DNA of 49,497 nucleotides from an uncultured Lachnospiraceae bacterium (lineage in GTDB: Bacteria; Bacillota; Clostridia; Lachnospirales; Lachnospiraceae): contig CAMWLV010000009.1 in assembly GCA_947175175.1 (NCBI GenBank), positions 1 to 49,497 of the forward strand. Direction: 5' to 3'. Positions 17,211 through 25,603 of this stretch are shown here, one piece after another. The position numbers and the translations under genes are program-made. The notes below the pieces were generated by a model that worked only from the letters and a program-made list of their open reading frames with translations, was not told the origin of the DNA and did no database searches. Positions within the stretch are counted from its first letter, which is position 1. Each line of letters opens with the position of its first letter.

Positions 17211-18452
17211 CTAATCCATCCGCAGAACCAGATGCTGCGGCAGACCATTAACCATATATGGCTGATAATCACCTTGAATCAGCGGCTCAATATAGTTGAT
17301 AAACTCGTCGGTCACATAATTGCCTTCTTCATTCACCCAGTTTCTTGGAACCAATTTCTCATTGTTTGCGATGCGGTGCACATCATAGATGCCGGCAGCA
17401 CTCATGTACGGATCGTCTGATACGCGGTCAATGACAACCATCTTTCCGGTATCACCTTCATCTGCTGCTTTCACAGCGGCACCGCCCACCATAAATGCCT
17501 CATCCACATCGACACGCGACGCCATGTGGGACGCACTTCTCTGCAATGTGGAGAACTCAATGCTGCGTGTCTTGCACCCGATCTCTGCGCCGAGATACCC
17601 TGCCAGATATGCAGCTGTTCCCTGAAGCTGCTTGTGTCCGAATGCATCCACATAGTCAGCACCGCCTGACAATTCACAGACATATCTGCCATCTGCGAGT
17701 TTGATTCCCTCTGACACTGCTATTGTCAGGGACTCCTTCGTCTCCAGCAGCTCCTGCACTTTTTTTAGAAATTTATCAATATCAAAAGGAATTTCTGGAA
17801 GATAGATCAAATCTGGACCTTCACACTCCTCTGTCTTGGCAAGCGCCGTCGCACCGGTAAGCCATCCTGCATTGCGCCCCATCACTTCGATCACCGTAAT
17901 CATAACCTTGTGGTAGGCAAGTCCCAGCGCATCGCGGATTACTTCCTTTGTGGAAGCCGCGATATATTTTGCCGCACTTCCAAATCCAGGTGTGTGGTCA
18001 GTGAGTGCAAGATCATTGTCAATCGTCTTAGGCACACCTAAAAACTTCTGTGAGTGACCTTTTATGATCGCATAGTCAGACAGCTTTTTGATTGTGTCCA
18101 TCGAATCGTTTCCGCCAATGTAAATAAATGTCTCAATGTCCAGTTTATCCAGTATTTGAAATATTTTTTCATATATTTCCAGATTCTCGTGAATTTCCGG
18201 CAGCTTAAAACGGCAAGATCCCAAAAATGCCGATGGTGTGCGCTTCAAAAGCTCAATATCCATATCCGAATGAATCTGTGTGGACAGATCCACATATTGT
18301 TCATCCAAAAATCCCTGAATCCCATGCAGCATGCCATACACCTTATGAAAGCCTCTCTCCCTGGCAGTCTTGTACACCCCCGCCAAGCTTGAATTGATCA
18401 CAGATGTGGGTCCTCCTGATTGTCCTACTATAATGTTGCGTTTCTTCTCCAT
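17211..18452 (-). CDS. pfp: 6-phosphofructokinase, probably pyrophosphate-dependent
   Basis: A 413-residue PfkA-superfamily enzyme. VGQSGGPTSVINSS begins the nucleotide/phosphate-binding domain. GGNDS (about residue 112) stands where ATP enzymes have GGDGS, and PKTIDND (about 142) where they have PGTIDND. The Asp and Lys at those positions are the usual marks of pyrophosphate-dependent PFKs. EVMGRNAGWL is the conserved substrate-binding motif. It interconverts fructose-6-phosphate and fructose-1,6-bisphosphate in glycolysis. A good ribosome site (TAGGAGG) precedes the ATG. PPi use is inferred from residues and not certain. Confidence 0.85.
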   Translation of the reverse strand: MEKKRNIIVGQSGGPTSVINSSLAGVYKTARERGFHKVYGMLHGIQGFLDEQYVDLSTQIHSDMDIELLKRTPSAFLGSCRFKLPEIHENLEIYEKIFQILDKLDIETFIYIGGNDSMDTIKKLSDYAIIKGHSQKFLGVPKTIDNDLALTDHTPGFGSAAKYIAASTKEVIRDALGLAYHKVMITVIEVMGRNAGWLTGATALAKTEECEGPDLIYLPEIPFDIDKFLKKVQELLETKESLTIAVSEGIKLADGRYVCELSGGADYVDAFGHKQLQGTAAYLAGYLGAEIGCKTRSIEFSTLQRSASHMASRVDVDEAFMVGGAAVKAADEGDTGKMVVIDRVSDDPYMSAAGIYDVHRIANNEKLVPRNWVNEEGNYVTDEFINYIEPLIQGDYQPYMVNGLPQHLVLRMD

Positions 18453-18481
18453 TTCTTTCTACCTCCTATTTTTGTTTTGTT

Positions 18482-18509
18482 ATTGTATATTTATTTTACA
18501 TGTTAACAA
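18482..18509 (-). promoter_or_regulatory. Promoter of the pfk-yqeY operon
   Basis: On the minus strand TTGTTA (18504-18509) and TACAAT (18482-18487) are separated by 16 bases. The -35 overlaps the last codons and stop of the upstream reductase gene. This is about 30 bases before the PFK start. Confidence 0.5.
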
Positions 18510-21073
18510 GTTGCTCCGCCTACCACGGTCTTCTTCAAAACCTGCTCGCGGTCAATCTTGCTGTTGAGCAGTTTGTCCTGCACATAATCAAAGCCAAGCC
18601 GGTCGATCGTGTCCGCAAAACGCTCCCCGGAAAGTCCCTCATCGCGGAAGAGCAGAATCGCGCGCTCTGCCATATCGATAACCTCTTCCTCGGAAGTGAA
18701 GATCTTATCCAGCATATGTCCCTGTGCCACTTTCTTACCCCATCGTCCACCGATGCAAATACGATATCCCTTCGCGGACTCGTTCACTGCGCCAAACGGG
18801 CATTTACCGATACATCTGCCACAGCGGTTGCAGGTTCCTGCATCAATATGAATCTTGCCATCCTCCATCTGTGCCACATGGATCGGACAGCCTTTCTCCA
18901 CCTGACACACTTTACAGCCACGGCATTTTGAGAGGTCAATCTCCGGCACGCGCTGGCCGATAATTCCCAAATCATTCAAATCCGGTTTTACGCAGTTGTT
19001 CGGGCATCCGCCGACTGCAATCTTAAATTTATGCGGCAAAGCCACATCTTTATAACCCTTGTAATACAACTCATGCATTCTCTGTGAAAGTCCAAAGGTA
19101 TCAATCAGACCATACTGACAGGTTGTCCCCTTGCAGGATACAACTGGACGGACTTTGGAGCCTGTACCGCCGGTCTCCAGTCCTGCCTCGGCTAGAAACT
19201 CGCGCACATCCTCGATGCTGTCATACGGAACCCCCTGAATCTCCAAGGTCAGACGCGTGGTCATCGTCACCTCACCTGTGCCGAACCGCTCTGCCGCCTC
19301 GGCAATCTTTTTCTGCTCCTCCGCCGTGATCTTGCCGTTTCTCGTAATCACACGCACATTAAAGATATCATCATAACGTTTATCCTGCAGACACCCAAGT
19401 CCTTTCACACGCTTGATCTCCTCTGGAGAAAGCTTCTTGCCATTGCGTGGCACCCGCACTTCATTAAAGGTGACACCACCCTCAAGGACAAGCGTGTTTG
19501 TATAGCCTAGTGCTTTTAAGCGGTTCTGTAAAAAGTATCCTCTCTTGCCCTTTGCACACACAAGCAGCAGCTTTGCATCTTTATCCAGACCCTCAATCGG
19601 CTCTACTACCTTTGACAAGTCTATCCAGCGCGCATTAGGGATTGCCGGAGCCGGCTGTGCATCGAGCACTGTGTAATCCTTTGCCGCACCGGAAGCATAC
19701 TCTGACGGACTCATGCTGTTGATCACGCCGTCAAGCTTATTCTCCAGTATGTAACATGCTGTAACAAACGGGTGAATCGCCGTGGAGAACGGCGGTGCAT
19801 ATGCAAAATCCATCGTGTCAAATTCATCCAGCTTCATTCCTTTATAAATTCCTGTCACGGCGATATCGACCATCTTGTCAACAGCCCCCGCACCAAGTAC
19901 CTGAATACCGAGGAGCCGGCGGCTCTTTGTCTCTGCTGTCAACTTAATGATAAAGGACGATGCGCCTGGATAATAATGCGCCTTGTCGTCAAGGATACAG
20001 ACAACCGATGTCGCCTCAATACCTGCTGCAGCTGCCTGTTCCTGCGTGAGACCTGTCCGTCCTCCATTTAAAGTAGGAAGCAGACGCACGACACCTGTTC
20101 CAAGACATCCGCCATATCCTGTGCCCTGCTCGTACATTTTCTTTGCCATCGCGCGGGCCGCAAGGTTTGCTGTCGATCCCATCGCAGACCATTGCGGTTT
20201 GTCTGTTATCGCGTTTTTCACCATCGCGCAATCCCCTACTGCATAGATGTCTGGAATATTTGTCTGCATATTCTCGTCCACGATCACGGTGCCTTTGAAC
20301 ATCTCGATTCCCGAATCTTTTAAGAACGCCGTCGCTGGACGCACACCGATCGCAAGGATCACAATATCTGCCGGCAAAATGCCGCTGTCCGTGTTGACGC
20401 TCTCAACATGCTCCTCTCCATTGATTCCTTTAAGGCTCACCGACGTTAGCACACGCATACCACTCGCCTTGAGCTGACGCTTTGCGAACCCCGCCATGTC
20501 CTCGTCGAACGCATTTGGCATGATCTGCGACGCCGCATCGATCACAACCACTTCCATATTCAGTGCCGCAAGGTTTTCTGCCATTTCAAGCCCGATAAAT
20601 CCAGCACCGCAGACTACCGCCCTGCGGCACTTGTTGACTTCAGCATACTCGCGGATCGCCACTGCGTCATCCGGTGTGCGCACGCAGAATGCCCCTGCAA
20701 GTCCTACGCCGTCCACCGGAGGAACAAAAGGCGCTGCTCCAGTCGCAATAATCAGTTTGTCATAGGTTTCTACAAAAACACTGCCGTCTGTGCGCTGAAT
20801 GGACACTTCTTTTCTGTCACTCTCAACGCCGACTGCCTCACAGCCAATCTGTACCTTCGCACCCGTAAGTCCTGCGTATTTCTCTGGTGAATTCACGATC
20901 AATTCTTCTCTGGAAGCGATATCACCGCCAATATAATACGGAAGTCCACAGCCAGCATAGGATATGTCTGCACCTTTTGTAAAGATCAATACCTCCGCCT
21001 GTCGGTCAAGGCGTTTTAGTTTTGCCGCCGCTTTTGTTCCGGCCGCCACTCCGCCTAAGATCACATACTTCAT
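18503..21073 (-). CDS. Disulfide reductase-rhodanese-siroheme/4Fe-4S fusion protein
   Basis: Start at 21073 (MKYVILGGVAAG) after AAAGGAGG; the longer frame is not needed. The 856-residue protein has four parts. Residues 1-450 are an FAD/NAD(P)H flavoprotein of the CoA-disulfide reductase type, with VAAGTKAAAK and redox C42 in YAGCGLPYYIGG. About 480-540 is a rhodanese-like domain with Cys in LLLVCAKGKRGY. About 570-705 is a sulfite/nitrite reductase-like half with CX5C (CKGTTC) and CX3C (CPNNC), the ligands of a siroheme-linked 4Fe-4S cluster. About 710-760 holds two ferredoxin motifs (CRGCKVC, CNRCGRCIGKCP). It probably moves electrons from NAD(P)H to a sulfur species in the cytoplasm. It lies just downstream of iscU, but with its own promoter. 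Confidence 0.85.
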   Translation of the reverse strand: MKYVILGGVAAGTKAAAKLKRLDRQAEVLIFTKGADISYAGCGLPYYIGGDIASREELIVNSPEKYAGLTGAKVQIGCEAVGVESDRKEVSIQRTDGSVFVETYDKLIIATGAAPFVPPVDGVGLAGAFCVRTPDDAVAIREYAEVNKCRRAVVCGAGFIGLEMAENLAALNMEVVVIDAASQIMPNAFDEDMAGFAKRQLKASGMRVLTSVSLKGINGEEHVESVNTDSGILPADIVILAIGVRPATAFLKDSGIEMFKGTVIVDENMQTNIPDIYAVGDCAMVKNAITDKPQWSAMGSTANLAARAMAKKMYEQGTGYGGCLGTGVVRLLPTLNGGRTGLTQEQAAAAGIEATSVVCILDDKAHYYPGASSFIIKLTAETKSRRLLGIQVLGAGAVDKMVDIAVTGIYKGMKLDEFDTMDFAYAPPFSTAIHPFVTACYILENKLDGVINSMSPSEYASGAAKDYTVLDAQPAPAIPNARWIDLSKVVEPIEGLDKDAKLLLVCAKGKRGYFLQNRLKALGYTNTLVLEGGVTFNEVRVPRNGKKLSPEEIKRVKGLGCLQDKRYDDIFNVRVITRNGKITAEEQKKIAEAAERFGTGEVTMTTRLTLEIQGVPYDSIEDVREFLAEAGLETGGTGSKVRPVVSCKGTTCQYGLIDTFGLSQRMHELYYKGYKDVALPHKFKIAVGGCPNNCVKPDLNDLGIIGQRVPEIDLSKCRGCKVCQVEKGCPIHVAQMEDGKIHIDAGTCNRCGRCIGKCPFGAVNESAKGYRICIGGRWGKKVAQGHMLDKIFTSEEEVIDMAERAILLFRDEGLSGERFADTIDRLGFDYVQDKLLNSKIDREQVLKKTVVGGATC

Positions 21074-21125
21074 CCTTTGTCCTCCTTTAGATAGTTTGTG
21101 CCATACAACATTACACCTAACTAAT

Positions 21126-21154
21126 AGTATATTGCAAATTGTCTCTGTTATCAA
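21126..21154 (-). promoter_or_regulatory. Promoter of the reductase fusion gene
   Basis: TTGATA (21149-21154) and TATACT (21126-21131) on the minus strand, spacing 17. It lies about 50 bases before the ATG and after the iscU terminator, showing that the fusion gene has its own transcript. Confidence 0.6.
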
Positions 21155-21218
21155 CAAATTTTATGCACTTTTTGTGAACTTTATGTGCTGTTAATTTCCT
21201 TACACATCCCGTAAGCAT

Positions 21219-21250
21219 AAAAAATCCGGTCATTCACAAACCGGATTTTT
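21219..21250 (-). terminator. Terminator of the isc operon
   Basis: AAAAATCCGG and CCGGATTTTT form a 10-bp stem with an 11-base loop, 8 bases after the iscU stop codon. The A and T flanks make it suitable as an intrinsic terminator. Confidence 0.8.
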
Positions 21251-21257
21251 AAATGCA

Positions 21258-21692
21258 TCAATATTCCTCTTCCATTTTCTCTTCGATATCATCAACAGGC
21301 TTTTCCAGGCCTTCAATCTTGATATTGTTCTTTTCTGCGTAATCCCACAATGCCGCATGTATCGCCTCCTCCGCAAGCAGGGAACAATGCACCTTCACTG
21401 GCGGCAAGCCGTCGAGCGCCTCCATGACTGCCTTGTTGGTCACCTCCAGTGCCTGCTGAACCGTCTTGCCTTTCACAAGTTCTGTCGCCATGCTGCTGGT
21501 CGCCACTGCGGCACCACAGCCAAATGTCTTAAACTTTGCCTCCTGTATGATTCCGTTATCGTCTATATCGAGGTATATACGCATAATATCGCCACACTTC
21601 GCATTTCCGACAGTGCCAACGCCGCTCGGATTCTCGATCTCACCCACATTGCGCGGATTGTTAAAATGATCCATTACCTTCTCGCTGTACAT
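21258..21692 (-). CDS. iscU: Iron-sulfur cluster assembly scaffold IscU/NifU
   Basis: A 144-residue scaffold. The three cluster-ligand cysteines are visible: GNAKCGD, TFGCGAAVATSS and VHCSLLAEEAI. Start MYSEKVMDHFNNPRNVG is the classical IscU opening. It receives sulfur from the desulfurase encoded 6 bases upstream and passes Fe-S clusters to targets such as the adjacent multi-cluster reductase. The C-terminus carries an acidic tail (DDIEEKMEEEY), often seen in Clostridia. Confidence 0.95.
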   Translation of the reverse strand: MYSEKVMDHFNNPRNVGEIENPSGVGTVGNAKCGDIMRIYLDIDDNGIIQEAKFKTFGCGAAVATSSMATELVKGKTVQQALEVTNKAVMEALDGLPPVKVHCSLLAEEAIHAALWDYAEKNNIKIEGLEKPVDDIEEKMEEEY

Positions 21693-21698
21693 AGATTC

Positions 21699-22883
21699 TT
21701 ATGCCTCCTCCTTCTGGTTTTGTTTTATAAAATCCTCATATAACGGTGACATGGAGCGAAGCCGTTCCACGATTTTTTTGATTGCATCCACCGTAAAATC
21801 TATATCTTCCCTAGTCGTCTCCTCCGAGAGTGTCAGTCTCAGGGAACCATGTGCAATCTCATGGGGAAGTCCAATCGCCAATAACACATGAGATGGATCG
21901 AGTGAACCTGATGTGCACGCTGAGCCAGAAGAAGCACAAATTCCCTGCTGGTCAAGCAGTATGAGAAGCGATTCCCCTTCTATAAAACGGAAGCAGAAAT
22001 TTGCATTGTTTGGAAGCCTGTCCGTCTCGTGGCCATTCAACCTAGTGTATGAAATTTCCGTGAGCACTCTCTTAATCAGATAATCTCTTAGAGCTGTCTC
22101 TTTCTCCATACGCGCCTGAAGCCCGTCTGCTGCAAGCGCTGCCGCGGTTCCTATGCCGACGATGCCCGGTGTATTATGTGTCCCGGCGCGGCGTGAGCGC
22201 TCCTGTGCGCCGCCATGTACAAATGAGCCAATGCGCACGCCTTTTCGAATATACAAAAAACCGATTCCTTTTGGACCATGGAACTTGTGTCCGCTGGCGC
22301 TGAGCATGTCAATCCCCAGTTCATCCACATTTAACGGAATATGCCCATATGCCTGTACCGCATCTGTGTGAAAAAGAATCCCATTCTTTTTCGCAAGTCC
22401 GCCAATCTCCTTTAATGGCTGTATCGTGCCAATCTCATTGTTTGCCGCCATGATTGTGATCAGAATGGTATCTGGTCTGATCGCAGCCTCAAGTTCATCA
22501 AGTTTTATCACGCCATACTCGTCCACATTCACATAAGTGACCTCATATCCCTGTTTTTCCAGATACTGACAGGTGTGCAATACTGCATGATGCTCGATTG
22601 TGGAAGTTATGATATGCTTTCCCTTTGTATTATATAACTCCGCTGCCGCTTTGATCGCCCAGTTATCTGACTCACTTCCGCCAGCTGTAAAATAAATCTC
22701 ATTGGGCTTTGCACCAATCAGGTCTGCAATGTTTTTCCTCGCCTCATCCACCGCCTTCATGGACTTTCCCGCAAAACTGTAGATAGCAGAAGGATTTGCA
22801 TACTGTTCGCAGAAATATGGTTTCATTGACTCAAAGACTTCCTCCGAAACTTTGGTGGTCGCCGCATTGTCAAGGTAGATCAT
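21699..22883 (-). CDS. nifS: Cysteine desulfurase, NifS/IscS type
   Basis: A 394-residue PLP enzyme. MIYLDNAATTKVSEEV opens the protein. HTDAVQAYG binds the cofactor, and SASGHKFHGPKG contains the PLP-bound lysine. The active cysteine loop is CASSGSACTSG. It converts cysteine to alanine and a protein persulfide for Fe-S assembly. It lies between the Rrf2 regulator and iscU in one operon. Confidence 0.95.
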   Translation of the reverse strand: MIYLDNAATTKVSEEVFESMKPYFCEQYANPSAIYSFAGKSMKAVDEARKNIADLIGAKPNEIYFTAGGSESDNWAIKAAAELYNTKGKHIITSTIEHHAVLHTCQYLEKQGYEVTYVNVDEYGVIKLDELEAAIRPDTILITIMAANNEIGTIQPLKEIGGLAKKNGILFHTDAVQAYGHIPLNVDELGIDMLSASGHKFHGPKGIGFLYIRKGVRIGSFVHGGAQERSRRAGTHNTPGIVGIGTAAALAADGLQARMEKETALRDYLIKRVLTEISYTRLNGHETDRLPNNANFCFRFIEGESLLILLDQQGICASSGSACTSGSLDPSHVLLAIGLPHEIAHGSLRLTLSEETTREDIDFTVDAIKKIVERLRSMSPLYEDFIKQNQKEEA

Positions 22884-22906
22884 TTTTTCTTCCTCCTAAT
22901 TTCCTA

Positions 22907-23341
22907 TTATATCACGTAATTGTCCACTGCCTTCTCATGCTCGATATCGACCAGATCCTGCAGCGTCATCGTGTCTATGACATTGTTCACAGCCGCATAG
23001 ATGCGCCGATACACCTCAACGGTGGCACATTTGCCCTCGCGCTCACAGGGAAGTGCATGATCGGCAAGGCACTCGACCGGCACAAGAGATCCTTCTGTCA
23101 GCCTGAGAATCATACCAACTGTGTAATCCTTTGGCGCCTTCACAAGTTGATAACCACCTTGTGCACCACGGGTACTTCGCACATATCCAGCCTTGTTCAG
23201 CACTGCAATAATCTGCTCCATATATTTCTCGGATATTTCCTGCCTTGCCGCAATGTCCTTGAGCTTAATCGTCTCTCCTATGTGACCAGCCAAGTCCAAC
23301 ATAATTCTCAAGGCATAACGTCCTTTTGTCGATATGGTCAT
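22907..23341 (-). CDS. iscR: Rrf2-family regulator, IscR-like
   Basis: The start at 23341 (MTISTKGRYALRIMLDLAGH) has AGGAGG about 8 bases upstream. The 144-residue protein has the Rrf2 winged HTH (KDIAARQEISEKYMEQI) and a wing with STRGAQGGY. Three cysteines with spacing C-x7-C-x5-C (CLADHALPC...C) match cluster-binding Rrf2 members rather than CymR, which lacks them. It probably senses Fe-S supply and controls its own operon with nifS and iscU. Confidence 0.88.
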   Translation of the reverse strand: MTISTKGRYALRIMLDLAGHIGETIKLKDIAARQEISEKYMEQIIAVLNKAGYVRSTRGAQGGYQLVKAPKDYTVGMILRLTEGSLVPVECLADHALPCEREGKCATVEVYRRIYAAVNNVIDTMTLQDLVDIEHEKAVDNYVI

Positions 23342-23391
23342 AAACAGCCTCCTAATCATTCATTGCCCATTAGTTCTATTACCTATACTCA

Positions 23392-23420
23392 TTTATAGCA
23401 CTTATATCCTACAAAGTCAA
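23392..23420 (-). promoter_or_regulatory. Promoter of the iscR-nifS-iscU operon
   Basis: TTGACT (23415-23420) and TATAAA (23392-23397) on the minus strand with a 17-base spacer. CCTATTGACTTTGTAGG overlaps the -35 as a weak dyad and is a candidate IscR site. It lies about 50 bases before the iscR start. Confidence 0.6.
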
Positions 23421-23458
23421 TAGGTTTAATTGTATTTATATTAGTTTCTGCACTGCAT

Positions 23459-25603
23459 CTATCCCATAGCTGTTATTATGATCAAACCAGCACACAGCAC
23501 TCCCAGCATCACCGGCAATATCAGAGTCAGAGCTGATACTGCCAATCTGTTCCTTTTATAAAAGTTCTGTTCCCTGACATCAGCGATCACCTGCAGGATT
23601 CCCTGCAGTGCACACAAGACCACTGCAATGACAGCAACCACATATACAGGATATACTGTCCGCTTTTGCCCATCTGCATCACTGCTGTCATTTTCCGTGA
23701 ATGCATTGCCATTATCCAGCCTTCTGATCTCAAAGCGGAATGTGGTACCCTCCTGAAGTTCTCTGTGAAAGCAGCCCTCCGCAGTTTCCCGCAAACGTTC
23801 ACCACTTATCCCCAGTTCTTTTATAACACTGTTTTGTGCAATGTAATCCTCAAACCATTCGAGTGACACCTGCCCAAAGATCCGCTCAAATAAAATCTCA
23901 TTCACGACAGGAACCGCCATAGCGTCCGCATCCTGATATACAAGGATTTCCCCATCTGCACGCATGGCAGTCATATCATCCGCCAAGGTCTCCGGGAGAA
24001 CATATCCGCACTCGACTTCACCCTTCAGCACTGCGTCCCGAACTGCTTCATCACTCCTGTACTGCTCAAACTGAACCAGTCCGTCATATGCCCTCAGCAG
24101 TTCCGCATAATCTCCTGACACATCATAGACGGCTGCCCTGATCTGCGTTTCCGATCCTTGTTCTACCTTCCTGACCACCGCTGACAACACAACGATCACT
24201 CCCAGGCTGATCCACATGCTTTTCCTGTGCAGCAGGCGCCGCAGCATCACCATGCCAAGTGACGGGACACGAACATCCGCAGTTATCTGTCCCATATCTG
24301 CCACCGACCTATTCCGTTCTCCGATATGCATGGACACCACTGTGCACAGAAACAGACACAGCCCCCACACGCAAAGCCCCGATACCACATAGGAAAACGA
24401 CTGTATATCACCTGTAAACAATATGGTAAATCCTTTTTTGACCATTGCAGCCGGAAGATACTTTCCAACAGCCGCTACTGCCCTGGGCAATAACACAGAT
24501 GGTATCAGACACCCAGACAGATAGGACTGGAGCACCGCCAAAATTCCGATCACTACCAGCGCTGACTCGCGTTTTTCAACAATCTGATAGATCATCATGA
24601 AATATATTGTCATAAAACTTATGATCACTAACAGACTGACCAATCCCTGCCATGTGACCTCGATTGCCAGCACACTGCCTGCCCGTGATATCAACTCCAG
24701 CACAAACAGTGCCAGAAACGGCAGCAGCAAAACTACTGACATCAGCACACTGCCTGCAAGGCATCTACTTGCGAGCTGCACTGCATAAACCACACCCACA
24801 CGTCTGTCTGTCATCGTCTGCTGCAGACTGCTCCGCTTACAGTACTTCCCAAAAAAGAGCCCTGCAAACATCAGATATATTGTGAAAAGTGCACTTTTGT
24901 AATAAATGACATATGTGTCATTTTCTGTGAGCGAAAGCGTTTTTTTCCGAAACAGCTTTTCCCTGCCGGCAGCTGCCTGCAGATTAAACCGGTTGATATC
25001 ATCATACATTGACTGCAGAAAACCGTCCGCAAATATTTCTGATCCATATTCCTCTGACAGTTCCCGTAAAAGGGCATCAGACGCATAAATTTCAGCCTGC
25101 GCGGTGCCAAGCATTCCGATTCCCGCCGAAGCAAGCTCCTCAAAGAGCATCCCTGCCACCGCACCCAGACCGCCGCCTGACACAACACTGTCACGTTTTT
25201 CGGGCAGATACAGCGTTGCCGGAGTATTGCTCCCCGACAGGATTTCATTGATGACATCGTCGGGAAGTACGATCAGCGCAGACAGCTCCCCCTCTTGTAA
25301 AAGCTGCTTCCCCTCCTGCTCTGTGACAGCCTCAAGGGTGCAGAGACTTTTGATTGACTCCATACACTGTACATAAGCAACTGCCAAAGCCGTAATCTGA
25401 TTCTCCTCTGCAGCGTATCCCACTTTGAGTTTGTACTCCTCATAATCTTGGTCTTGTAAAACACCAGCACAAAAAGCAATCATACCAGCAGTGATCAGGC
25501 ACACAACCAACAACATTATTGCTTTCTTTAAAATTGAGGGCAGCATGACAGCCGCCCTCTTATATTCCATTTGTAACCAAATTCTATTTTTTTTCATATC
25601 CAT
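23459..25603 (-). CDS. ABC-2 type transporter permease, duplicated architecture
   Basis: About 714 residues, starting at the ATG that overlaps the upstream stop (TGATG). It contains two YhgE/ABC-2-like halves. Each begins with a membrane helix followed by an extracytoplasmic domain of about 150-200 residues with a (A)LIVLP or GYVLPE motif. The first half then has about six helices (230-430) and the second ends with two (around 650-714). Together with the ATPase encoded two genes upstream it should form an exporter. The substrate is unknown. Fused double permeases of this type can export peptides or lantibiotic-like compounds, but no such gene is nearby. Confidence 0.75.
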   Translation of the reverse strand: MDMKKNRIWLQMEYKRAAVMLPSILKKAIMLLVVCLITAGMIAFCAGVLQDQDYEEYKLKVGYAAEENQITALAVAYVQCMESIKSLCTLEAVTEQEGKQLLQEGELSALIVLPDDVINEILSGSNTPATLYLPEKRDSVVSGGGLGAVAGMLFEELASAGIGMLGTAQAEIYASDALLRELSEEYGSEIFADGFLQSMYDDINRFNLQAAAGREKLFRKKTLSLTENDTYVIYYKSALFTIYLMFAGLFFGKYCKRSSLQQTMTDRRVGVVYAVQLASRCLAGSVLMSVVLLLPFLALFVLELISRAGSVLAIEVTWQGLVSLLVIISFMTIYFMMIYQIVEKRESALVVIGILAVLQSYLSGCLIPSVLLPRAVAAVGKYLPAAMVKKGFTILFTGDIQSFSYVVSGLCVWGLCLFLCTVVSMHIGERNRSVADMGQITADVRVPSLGMVMLRRLLHRKSMWISLGVIVVLSAVVRKVEQGSETQIRAAVYDVSGDYAELLRAYDGLVQFEQYRSDEAVRDAVLKGEVECGYVLPETLADDMTAMRADGEILVYQDADAMAVPVVNEILFERIFGQVSLEWFEDYIAQNSVIKELGISGERLRETAEGCFHRELQEGTTFRFEIRRLDNGNAFTENDSSDADGQKRTVYPVYVVAVIAVVLCALQGILQVIADVREQNFYKRNRLAVSALTLILPVMLGVLCAGLIIITAMG

